Assembly (NCBI GenBank): GCA_016781925.1
Contig: JADDPH010000093.1
Coordinates: 1-54,673, forward strand
Direction: 5' to 3'
Length of the DNA stretch: 54,673 nt
From: Sphaerobacteraceae bacterium
Lineage (GTDB): Bacteria > Chloroflexota > Chloroflexia > Thermomicrobiales > UBA6265
This document shows positions 20,089 through 28,551 of the stretch, piece by piece (within the stretch, counting starts at the first letter, position 1; each line of letters starts with the position of its first letter). The position numbers and the translations under genes were made by a program. The notes below the pieces were generated by a model. The model made no database searches. It had not been told where the DNA came from and was given only the letters and a program-made list of their open reading frames with translations.

Positions 20089-20955
20089 TTGCCGGAGCTA
20101 CCGGAGGTTGAGACGATCCGCCGGATCGTTGAGCGAGGGTTGGTCGGTCGCGAGATCGAAGCGATCGATCTTCGCCTGCCCAAGCTGCTCCGCACCTCGC
20201 CACTCCCGACGCTCGAACCACTCATCGGTCAGCGTGTCCTCGCGGCTAGACGGCGGGCCAAAGTCCTGGTGATCGACTACTCCGGTAGTCTCAGCCTGAT
20301 GATCCATTTCAAGCTGGCAGGGCAACTGTCGGTCCACACCGAGGGGGGAGATCGTCATACCGCCGGTCATCCCGTCCCGGACCCGTTAGGACCATACCCC
20401 CATCGAACGACCCATCTGATCGTGCGGTTCTCCGGCGGAGCGATCGCCTATCTGAGCGATGTGCGTCAGTTCGGGTGGCTGCGGCTGCTTCCGACGCCTC
20501 AGGTCGAATGGGCCCTTGACGGCTTTGGCTTCGGCCCGGAAGCGGTGGGCGACGGCTCGATCGGCCGTGAGGATCTTGCGGCGCGGCTCGCGCGCCGGCG
20601 CATCCCCGTGAAACTCGCTCTGCTGGACCAGGGCGTGCTTGCCGGGCTCGGCAACATCTACGTCGACGAGGCACTTCACCGCGCTCGCCTCCATCCTGAG
20701 CGCCCGGCCAACAGTCTCCATGATGACGAACTGGACCGTCTCCATGCTGCCATCTCCTGGTCGTTGGAGCGCGGGATCGAGCAGGGCGGCGCCAAGATCG
20801 TTCACAACCGGGCCTACCCGCGCGATGGCTTCCCCCAGGTCCATGCCCGGGTGAACGAACCCTGCCCAACATGCGCCACCCCGGTCGTCAAAATCCGTGT
20901 CGGCGGTCGCGGCACCTATCTTTGTCCGGGTTGCCAGCAACTGGCTGGTCGCTAG
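20089..20955 (+). CDS. mutM: Formamidopyrimidine-DNA glycosylase
   Basis: PELPEVETIRRIVERGLVG, GLGNIYVDEALHRARLHP, C-terminal zinc finger CPTCATPVVKIRVGGRGTYLCPGCQ; TTG start. Confidence 0.95.
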   Translation: MPELPEVETIRRIVERGLVGREIEAIDLRLPKLLRTSPLPTLEPLIGQRVLAARRRAKVLVIDYSGSLSLMIHFKLAGQLSVHTEGGDRHTAGHPVPDPLGPYPHRTTHLIVRFSGGAIAYLSDVRQFGWLRLLPTPQVEWALDGFGFGPEAVGDGSIGREDLAARLARRRIPVKLALLDQGVLAGLGNIYVDEALHRARLHPERPANSLHDDELDRLHAAISWSLERGIEQGGAKIVHNRAYPRDGFPQVHARVNEPCPTCATPVVKIRVGGRGTYLCPGCQQLAGR

Positions 20956-22010
20956 GGGCGAAAGTCGGACTCCGGCGTGATGGTACGGGCGAACTCGGCG
21001 ATCAACCGGGCAGCATTGTCCAGGTCGGTCAAACTGACAACCTCGTTGGGGGAGTGCATGTAACGGTTCGGGATGGAAACGAGGCCTGTCGCCGTGCCGG
21101 CGCCGGATCGAATCATCGCATCGGCGTCGGTCCCGCTAGAGCGGCCTGCTCCCTGCACCGGACAGGTAAGCCCGAGCCGCTCCCCGGCTGCTTGGAGCCC
21201 CTCAAAGACGATGGGATTGATCGACGAGCCGCGCGTCAGCACCGGCCCGCCCCCAAGCTTGACGTCGCCGTCGGACTTCTTATTGGCCCCGGGGTAGTCC
21301 GTCGCGTGCGTGACGTCGATCGCGATTGCCACATCGGGCGCAATCCGGAATGACGCGGTAAAGGCGCCGGCGAACGAGATCTCCTCCTGGGTGGCCGCGA
21401 GGGCGTAGACATCCACGTCTGGCCGTTCGTCCGCGAGCAGCCGTGCGGCCTCCAGGGCGACGAAGGCGCCAACCCGGTTATCCATGCTGCGGGAGACGCT
21501 AAGGTCATCCGTGAGGGTCACGAACCCCGCGTCGATTACGGCGGCGTCGCCGACAGCCACCCGAGCTTTGGCAGCCTCACGACCGGCGGCTCCGATGTCG
21601 AACCAGAGGTCGCGGGTCTCGGTCACCTTCTTCCGGTCATCGTCGCGAAGGAGGTGGGCCGCCTTCTTGCCAACCACCCCAAGCACCTCCCCGTTCCGGG
21701 TGGCGATGCGCACCCGCTGGCCGATTACTACTTGGTCATCCCAGCCGCCAATCTGCTCGAACCAGAGAAAGCCCTCCTCGTCGATATGGGTGATGAGGAA
21801 CCCGATCTCGTCGATGTGCCCCTCGATGACGACCTTGGGACGGCCATCCCGCCGGAGACGAGCGTAGGAATTGCCGAGGACATCACCGTAGACCTCGTCA
21901 GCGAAGGTCTCAGCTTCCTGGCGCCACACCCGCGCCGGTGCGCGCTCGTAGCCAGAAGGGCCGGGGGCGTCGAGCAGGCGCCGAAGGAAGTCGGAGGCTC
22001 GCTGGTCCAT
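20952..22010 (-). CDS. M42 family aminopeptidase
   Basis: LLDAPGPSGYE, VVIEGHIDEIGFLI, SRSMDNRVGAFVALE, QEEISFAGA, YMHSPNEVVSLTDL. Confidence 0.9.
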   Translation of the reverse strand: MDQRASDFLRRLLDAPGPSGYERAPARVWRQEAETFADEVYGDVLGNSYARLRRDGRPKVVIEGHIDEIGFLITHIDEEGFLWFEQIGGWDDQVVIGQRVRIATRNGEVLGVVGKKAAHLLRDDDRKKVTETRDLWFDIGAAGREAAKARVAVGDAAVIDAGFVTLTDDLSVSRSMDNRVGAFVALEAARLLADERPDVDVYALAATQEEISFAGAFTASFRIAPDVAIAIDVTHATDYPGANKKSDGDVKLGGGPVLTRGSSINPIVFEGLQAAGERLGLTCPVQGAGRSSGTDADAMIRSGAGTATGLVSIPNRYMHSPNEVVSLTDLDNAARLIAEFARTITPESDFRP

Positions 22011-22151
22011 CTCGTGAAGGTCCTTTCTCAATTGCTCACTTGCGATGTATGACGGCTTTCGCTTGTCGGGTGGTCCGCCTGTGGGTCCACCGCCGACCGG
22101 CGTAGGCCCGGCGGATGATACAACCCGGCGTGCCACGCTGACCGTGAGCTG

Positions 22152-22880
22152 CTACCGGTGTTCGCCTAGGGCGCGCCGAATGGGAGGAGCGAGGAGGTCG
22201 GCGAGGCGGGCGTGGCCGCGTGCCGAGAGGAGGATCTCCGGGTCGTCCAGGTACTGAACATGCACCGCGATGTCTTCGGGTCCGACGCGGTCATCAATCA
22301 CCACTGCGCCAAGTGCCGACCCTAGCCGCATGATGGAGGCGTTCCAGCGCTCCACATGAAGGCGAAGGAGTTCCTGGGAGAAGCCGATGGACTCGAGCTC
22401 TGGCTGGCCCGTGACATCCGGCACCGTGGCAAGGACGAGTGCGCATCCCGCGGCCGAGAGCCGTGCGAGGACCGCGAGAAGATCCTCCTCGAAGGCGTCA
22501 ATGGAGATTCCACCTAGCAGATCGTCCAGCCCGGTCCAGAGGGCAGCCACATCCGGTGCAGAATCGAGGCCCTCCGGGAGCTGGTCGCGTCGGACCTCGG
22601 CGACCGTCGCGCGGGGAGTTGACAGGTCGTACCCGACGGCTTCCGGCGGGAGCCTCTCGCTCAACAGGGAGACCCATGTGGCGGGCGGCTCATCCTGGTC
22701 CGCGCGCTCCATTGTCCCAGATGAGCCCAGGGCGAGCCAAACTTGGCGTTTTGGGTTAGGCGAGCGACGCGGCGGCGGGTGGAGATCGGCCTCGGGCTCG
22801 GGCGTCTCGGTCGCGTAGGCGGCAACTACCGCGACCAAAGCGCACAGGACCATCGCGAGGACGAGCCAGTACCCGATCAA
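22152..22880 (-). CDS. Membrane-anchored SGNH-like hydrolase fold protein
   Basis: N-terminal TM, WLALGSSGTMERAD (block I-like), LWTGLDDLL (block III-like), SARGHARLADLL (block V-like). Confidence 0.55.
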   Translation of the reverse strand: MIGYWLVLAMVLCALVAVVAAYATETPEPEADLHPPPRRSPNPKRQVWLALGSSGTMERADQDEPPATWVSLLSERLPPEAVGYDLSTPRATVAEVRRDQLPEGLDSAPDVAALWTGLDDLLGGISIDAFEEDLLAVLARLSAAGCALVLATVPDVTGQPELESIGFSQELLRLHVERWNASIMRLGSALGAVVIDDRVGPEDIAVHVQYLDDPEILLSARGHARLADLLAPPIRRALGEHR

Positions 22881-23035
22881 GAGTAAGCTGCCAAACGAAC
22901 AAAAGGCTTTCCGGCCGAATGCTGTCGTGGACCGGTGACGCTTCGAATTCCATGTTCCAAGCGCGTTCCTTGGCGGCGGTCACCGGCAGATGTCTGCGGA
23001 AGATTGGTAGCGCGGGTAAGCCGCACGGCCATCAG

Positions 23036-23932
23036 CTAGGCCGGTGCCGGATGGGACGATGCCATCCGCAAGGCAGCGACCGCGGAAGTCACCTTGCCCG
23101 TGTCGACCCCGGTCCCGATGCCGCGATGTTCGAGATGGGAGACGAGGGTTTCGGTGGCGAGATTGCCCGGCGCGCCGGGTGCAAAGGGGCACCCCCCGAG
23201 GCCACCGGCGGAGCTGTCAAAGGTTCGGATGCCGGCGTGAAGTCCGGCATCAACGTTCGCCAACGCCATCCCTCCGGTGTCGTGGAAATGGAGCGCCAAG
23301 CGATCGACGGGCACATCCGCAAGGAGGTCGTCCAGAAGCGCATCGACCTCCGGCGGCGTCGCGGCCCCGATCGTGTCGGCAATCGCCACCTCGTCGCAGC
23401 CGAGGTCGAGAAGGCGATGGGCCACGGCCACGACGGCGTCCGGGAGAACGGAACCGCTGTAGGGGCAATGAAAGGCGACGGAGATATAGCCGCGGAGCCA
23501 GAGACGATCGGACCGGGCGCGGGAGGCGATGGCCGCAAACCGCTCGAACGTCTCGTCGATCGATCCCCGCAAATTGGCCTGGCTGAACGCCTCAGTGGCC
23601 GATGCGAAGACGGCGATGGCATCGGCTCCGGCCGCCAATGCTCGGTCCAGACCTCGGAGGTTTGGCACCAGCACCGGATACCGGACACCTTTGCGCCGTC
23701 TGACACGGCTCAACACCTCCGCGGCGTCCACGAGCTGTGGAACGGCCGAGGGGCTGACAAAGCTCGTGACCTCAACGACGGGCAGACCGGCGTCCGCGAG
23801 TGCCTCGACGAAGGCGACCTTCACCTCGGTCGGAACGAGCGCCGGTTCGGTCTGCAGGCCGTCCCGGGGACCAACTTCGACGATGGTCACCCGCCGAGGG
23901 ATCTCCTCTTCAGTCAATTCAGGCATGGGCAT
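23036..23932 (-). CDS. Hydroxymethylglutaryl-CoA lyase-like protein
   Basis: TIVEVGPRDGLQTEP, VEVTSFVSPSAVPQLVDAAEV, LHFHDTGGMALANV, GGLGGCPFAPGAPGNLATE. Confidence 0.92.
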   Translation of the reverse strand: MPMPELTEEEIPRRVTIVEVGPRDGLQTEPALVPTEVKVAFVEALADAGLPVVEVTSFVSPSAVPQLVDAAEVLSRVRRRKGVRYPVLVPNLRGLDRALAAGADAIAVFASATEAFSQANLRGSIDETFERFAAIASRARSDRLWLRGYISVAFHCPYSGSVLPDAVVAVAHRLLDLGCDEVAIADTIGAATPPEVDALLDDLLADVPVDRLALHFHDTGGMALANVDAGLHAGIRTFDSSAGGLGGCPFAPGAPGNLATETLVSHLEHRGIGTGVDTGKVTSAVAALRMASSHPAPA

Positions 23933-24354
23933 CCCTCTGCTTCAGGCACGTGTAATCGAGAGGACCGACGGACTACCTCCGTACAGCCGGGCACCCGTCT
24001 CGCCGACGACCAGACCCACGGGCGTAGCGGAAGGCTATCTTGTCGGCCCAGGGATGGGGACGGTCCAGGGCCCTGGTTCCTCTCCTGTCACCAAGGAAAG
24101 GATACGGGATAGAGACTTCTGAGAGACCTCCTACCGCACCCACGACCTCGTCTTAGTCGCGCCGATGGTGCTCACCGCTGCTGGGGCGGACGACACCGTC
24201 AAAGGCATCTGGATGCGGACGATGGGAATGGCCGCGCTGCTCGGTGCAGGGGTCGGCGCTCCGCAGTTGGTCGTTGACGCCGTTGGTGATGTCAGCCTGG
24301 GCACCGGATCTGGCGAAGTTGTTGCAATGACGGCCGGCACACGGGTCAACCGGC

Positions 24355-25227
24355 TCAGTGTCCTTTGGGTCGCCGATGAGACCAGGGCGGCGGTGGGATG
24401 ACACCAGCGGTGCGTGCCAGCATCACGGTCGATGCCGCGGTGGGAGACGGACTTGGGGACGGGGTGAAGGTAGCGGTCGGAGCAGGTGTTGGGGTGAGGG
24501 AGGGGGCCGCGGCAAAGAGCGGGGGTGCTGGAACTGCTCCGGAAGTCGGTGCGGGGATCGGTGTCGATGCCGGTTGCATGGTTGGAGACTGGGTAGCCGT
24601 TGGAGGCGGCGGCGCGGTCGCTACTGAGGTGGCCGTAGGCCCGGGAGTTGCCGTTGGTGACGGCACCGGCGTGGGTGACGGGGTAGGAGACAGGAGCATG
24701 ACAGCCGTTGGCGGCAGCGGGATTACACCCCTCGTCGGTGCCGGTGCAATGGTAGGCGTTGGGGTTGGCGCAGGCGTCGCGGTCCTGGTGGGCGGCGCCG
24801 TCACGCTCACCGCTGGGCTTGGCACCGGCGTGGCCGTGTCCAGGGGCACGAGCGTGGGTGGCAGCATCAAGAGACCGCTGGTTGGCGCGGGGCCGGGCGC
24901 CGAGGTGCCGGGGGCTTGGGCTGCTGGCGAGCCCTCGCCCGCGGACTCTTCAAGCGGCGAAGCACCCGCTTCTAATGTTGCGGTTCCGGCCCGCGTTGGC
25001 GTTGCGACCGCCGCCTCTGGTGTTGGGGAAGCGTTGCCTGGGGTAGTGGCTTCGATCACGGGGGCGGTCGTGGCGACCGCTTGGGCTGCAGGAGCAGCCG
25101 GAGCGACTGTGGGAGGAGCGGTGGGGTTGGGCTCTTCCCGATCTCCGCAAGCGGCCAGCACAAGCGGAACCAAGAGGCCAAGAAGCACCAGCCGGGTCAG
25201 GCGTTGGGCAGCTTGTCCACGTTGCAT
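24355..25227 (-). CDS. Pro/Thr/Ala-rich lipoprotein with degenerate internal repeats
   Basis: Lipobox LVLAAC after hydrophobic leader; long P/T/A low-complexity region. ATG 25227 with AGAGGA upstream. Confidence 0.6.
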   Translation of the reverse strand: MQRGQAAQRLTRLVLLGLLVPLVLAACGDREEPNPTAPPTVAPAAPAAQAVATTAPVIEATTPGNASPTPEAAVATPTRAGTATLEAGASPLEESAGEGSPAAQAPGTSAPGPAPTSGLLMLPPTLVPLDTATPVPSPAVSVTAPPTRTATPAPTPTPTIAPAPTRGVIPLPPTAVMLLSPTPSPTPVPSPTATPGPTATSVATAPPPPTATQSPTMQPASTPIPAPTSGAVPAPPLFAAAPSLTPTPAPTATFTPSPSPSPTAASTVMLARTAGVIPPPPWSHRRPKGH

Positions 25228-25504
25228 CCGTCCTCTTTGTTGCGTGGAGCCGGAAGTCACCCCGCCTGCCGGTCCGCGGCTGCCGATTCCTCCCCAGCTG
25301 CTGGGGATCCCTTTGGAATGCGGTCATCCAGGGGCGGTTGAAGCATCCGCAACGAAGGTATTTGGTGGGGAGAACAGTCGACGCCCAATATTTGAATCCC
25401 GCTACCCTTCCTCCCGAAAAGGACGTGGGTCGATCAGCTCGGCCTTGGCAGAATGGCTCGGTAGACCAGCATCGGGCTGCGCGATGGTGGCTCCGGGGAG
25501 GAAG

Positions 25505-25554
25505 GGATGGCCGAATCCCGGCCCTCAAGCCTGAGGTCCGGGGTTCGGCCATCC
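25505..25554. repeat. Long near-perfect inverted repeat / hairpin
   Basis: GGATGGCCGAATCCCGG-C-CCTCA-AGCC-TGAGG-T-CCGGGGTTCGGCCATCC: 22 pairs, one mismatch, one G.T wobble on plus. Confidence 0.85.
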
Positions 25555-25622
25555 TCACACCATACCTGCCCACCCGAAACCTTAGAGGCAGCTACGCACC
25601 TGAGGAGGAGAAAACCGAGACC

Positions 25623-25704
25623 GGACACGGATGCCGCGGAAGGGAGTCCTCGAGGTCTCCATTCCCTCATGCTCGCCGGGTCCCTGGCGAGCGGCCGCGT
25701 GTCC
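25623..25704. ncRNA. Candidate three-way-junction structured RNA
   Basis: GGACACG/CGTGTCC closes GCTCGCC/GGCGAGC hairpin and GGAA.GGAG.CC(TCGA)GG.CTCC.TTCC hairpin. Confidence 0.45.
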
Positions 25705-25720
25705 TTGGCCTCGTACGTAC

Positions 25721-25749
25721 ACGATAGAACGGGCGTTCGTATTTGTCAA
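25721..25749 (-). promoter_or_regulatory. Promoter-like element with SOS-box-like palindrome in spacer
   Basis: Minus strand TTGACA-17 nt-TATCGT; spacer contains GAACGCCCGTTC. Confidence 0.5.
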
Positions 25750-26346
25750 GAGGCAGCGCGAATCAACCCACCGTATCCGGCCCGGGATGCCGTTCCATGT
25801 GCTTTGCAGGCACGGTTCTTCGACGTGAAGCTTGCCTGCGCCTCGGGCCATTGAAACGGGTCCGGTCGCCAGGCCCGGCACTCCCCTCCGACCGACGCGT
25901 GTCTGCGATAGCGACCAGGGAGCCGGCGAACATGCACCCTCTCGGGGCAGTGGACGGAGTCAGCAACTCCCGCTCCCCTCGTGAATGGGACGCATGTGCC
26001 ACGCCGGACCACCCGCGTGTGCAGCATCGGCGTTATGGACCCTGCGACCAGGTGGCGTTCCCCATCAAGGGGGACAACGCGGGCGATCCTGTCCCGCCGC
26101 CTGCGGCGGCATCCCGCCAGCCGGACCCAGCGGGTCGCCCGGGCCTGCCAGCCGGTCCAGGAATGGCTTGGGCCGCTTCGCACCGCACCGCCAGGCGGGC
26201 CTCACAGTCGGTCTCGATCTGGTTCCCGGCGGTATGGAGAGGGTCCGCGCGTCAGACGCGCACCACCACAAGGCCGACTCGGACACCGACCGGCCACGCT
26301 TGCAAAGCCGGTGGCCGCCGGGCCGCCGCTTTGCTAAACTGACGAG

Positions 26347-26435
26347 GGAGAGGTGTCCGAGTGGTTGAAGGTGCCGCTCTCGAAAAGCGGTGAGGTGTTG
26401 AGCCTCCGTGGGTTCGAATCCCACCCTCTCCGCCA
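26347..26435 (+). tRNA. tRNA-Ser(CGA)
   Basis: Acceptor GGAGAGG/CCTCTCC, anticodon loop CTCGAAA, long variable arm, GGTTCGAATCC, encoded CCA. Confidence 0.96.
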
Positions 26436-26466
26436 CATGGGTCCACTGTGGTCTACACCCACTCCC

Positions 26467-26556
26467 GGAAGGGTCGCATAGCCTGGCCTAGTGCGCGCGA
26501 CTGGAAATCGCGTAGGCGGTAACTCCGCCTCGAGGGTTCGAATCCCTCCCCTTCCG
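26467..26556 (+). tRNA. tRNA-Ser(GGA)
   Basis: Acceptor GGAAGGG/CCCTTCC, anticodon stem CGCGA/TCGCG with loop CTGGAAA, long variable arm, GGTTCGAATCC; no encoded CCA. Confidence 0.95.
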
Positions 26557-26598
26557 CCCCCCTCATCCCCCGTTGCGCCAAGAGCAGGACCGCTCACG

Positions 26599-26654
26599 CC
26601 GTGGATCCTCCATCCTATCCGGCCCTGCCCGGATCGCCGGAACGCTATCCACGG
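26599..26654. repeat. Nested hairpin downstream of tRNA-Ser pair
   Basis: CCGTGGAT...ATCCACGG enclosing ATCCGG-CCCTGC-CCGGAT. Confidence 0.6.
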
Positions 26655-26791
26655 CCGTCGCTCTTAGCCGCAAGTCCAAGAAGTGATGCACACTCGGCTG
26701 GCGATTCATTGAACGATGAAAGCCCCTGCAAGATCACATTAAATCGGGTAATGGGCCTACCCTGTTGCCTGCCCCTTCCCCACGGTGTCGA

Positions 26792-28240
26792 TTACGGAGC
26801 CACCGAGTCCCGCTCAACAGGAAGACTTCCGGCAAGGTCTGCACAGCGGTCCGCGAGTGTTTCATAGGGAGCTGCCCGAGCGAAATCTGTGACCGCATGG
26901 CTATATGCCTGCAAGCCCAATGCAACCGCGGATCGGTCGCTCTCGAGGTCGTATCCGTCCCTTCCAGCCTCCGAGAAACGATTCATGGCCGTCTCCAACT
27001 CCGCGAACACGGAGATTAGGAGGTCATTGAGCTCCTCAGCCGCCCCCGGTGGACTACTCTCACGCTGCTGTTCAGCTAACTCTCCGAATCGGGAACCGAA
27101 GCTCGCACTAGTTTGCGGTGACTGGACAGACTTCGGACCCACTTGACCGAGAAGGACCATCAACGCTTGAGCCTCCCGCCTCCGCTCCGCCGTCTCTGAC
27201 CACCACCGCTCTACGTCGGAGCAGTCGGTTGTGTCCGGACCAGGCGTGGGCGTGGGCTTGGCGGGTTGATCGTCAGCCCCCCCGGGCAGCTCCTCCGTCA
27301 CTAACTCCACGAGCTCCGGTACCGCCTCAGGGTCGTTCTGATCCTCCGGGGCGCTGAGTGTACGCAGGAGCACTGCCTCGCCGGGAGCAAGGGAGCGCAC
27401 CGTCATTGTTTCCACCATGGCGATCCCGGTGGCGGTGGTGTATCGAAGGAGCAGGGTGGTTGACGCCTGTTCCTCCGCGTCGACGCTCTCGATGGTCGCC
27501 CCGGGGGTGTTCAGCCGCCGATCCTCGCCGTACGCTTGCAACGCTTCCTCCTCACTAAGGTCGGTGAAGAGGCCACGGTACTCAAGGTAGATATCTCCGG
27601 CCGTCAGACGGAAGTCGTCTCTATCGTTCGGCACGGATGTCGTTGCCCCCGGATCCCATGGTGCTTGCCATGTGACCCGGTAGCCAAACTGGGGGCTCGT
27701 GTAGGTGTTGCCGCTGATCGGCTCCTCTGTTGTCGCCGGCGGAGCCGCCTCGTCCTCCGGCGCGTCAGGCTCCGGCTCTCCGCCGAAGCGAGCGATTTGA
27801 GCATCGACGAACGCCCTGTCCCGCCCGAAGAACCATCGCCATTCGCCGCCGCTCTCGACCAGGCGGAGGACACCCTCCGTAACGGTGCCATCCGCGTAAG
27901 GCTGTGAGAAGGTAACCTCCGCGGTGCCCGGATACGTGACTCCGGTGACCCCCCATGTCCAGTCGACGAAACTCACTGAGAGTACGGTGATCACGCCCGG
28001 TCCAAGGGGCGCCGACTCCGCTTCGTACCATCCGACCACAGCTTGACGCGGCACGACTGCCTGCGCATCCGGGTGCATGCGGTCGTAGAGGGCGTCATAC
28101 CCACCTTCGGCTTCCAAGCGGGAAAGGTCCACCGCGGCCGCCGCGGCGTCGGCCGCACGATCCTGAGCAACGGCTGGATGAGGCAAGCCGCCTAGGAGGA
28201 GAAGCAGACTCAGGAACGGGACGAGGGGAACCCGGTACAT
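26792..28240 (-). CDS. Secreted multi-domain hypothetical protein
   Basis: Signal peptide MYRVPLVPFLSLLLLLGGLPHPAVA; globular segments separated by low-complexity linkers. Confidence 0.65.
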   Translation of the reverse strand: MYRVPLVPFLSLLLLLGGLPHPAVAQDRAADAAAAAVDLSRLEAEGGYDALYDRMHPDAQAVVPRQAVVGWYEAESAPLGPGVITVLSVSFVDWTWGVTGVTYPGTAEVTFSQPYADGTVTEGVLRLVESGGEWRWFFGRDRAFVDAQIARFGGEPEPDAPEDEAAPPATTEEPISGNTYTSPQFGYRVTWQAPWDPGATTSVPNDRDDFRLTAGDIYLEYRGLFTDLSEEEALQAYGEDRRLNTPGATIESVDAEEQASTTLLLRYTTATGIAMVETMTVRSLAPGEAVLLRTLSAPEDQNDPEAVPELVELVTEELPGGADDQPAKPTPTPGPDTTDCSDVERWWSETAERRREAQALMVLLGQVGPKSVQSPQTSASFGSRFGELAEQQRESSPPGAAEELNDLLISVFAELETAMNRFSEAGRDGYDLESDRSAVALGLQAYSHAVTDFARAAPYETLADRCADLAGSLPVERDSVAP

Positions 28241-28551
28241 CACGGCCTCCGTGAGTGGAAAAGGTCGGTGCGCAGGCAAGCCTGCAGCCGAATCATACTC
28301 AAGCGACCGATGAGGGCATGACGGAGCCCCGCCTTGCTCCGGTCCTTCCTAGCCAAAGGTGACCTGTGGTGGTCAACGCTGTGAGCGGCCAGCCGCGATG
28401 TGACAACCCCGCGCTGATCCGTCCGCGAGGAGGGCAGATCCGACAACCCGCCGAGATGGCCGATCCAGCGGTCATAGGACAGCCGCTGGAGCCCCCAGTG
28501 TGGCCTCGAGCATCGACACCGGCGAAGACCACGGCGTTCGGAAGCACGTCC

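Noticed and set aside
22919-24112. 397-aa plus-strand ORF
   Set aside because: Antisense to the HMG-CoA lyase-like gene with intact catalytic motifs.
24398-25534. 378-aa plus-strand Gly/Val-rich ORF
   Set aside because: Antisense mirror of the Pro/Thr/Ala-rich lipoprotein; the minus frame has an RBS, signal peptide and lipobox.
25582-26436. Overlapping ORFs on both strands in 25.6-26.4 kb
   Set aside because: Several run through tRNA-Ser or the structured RNA; biased composition and no domains, so not called as CDS.
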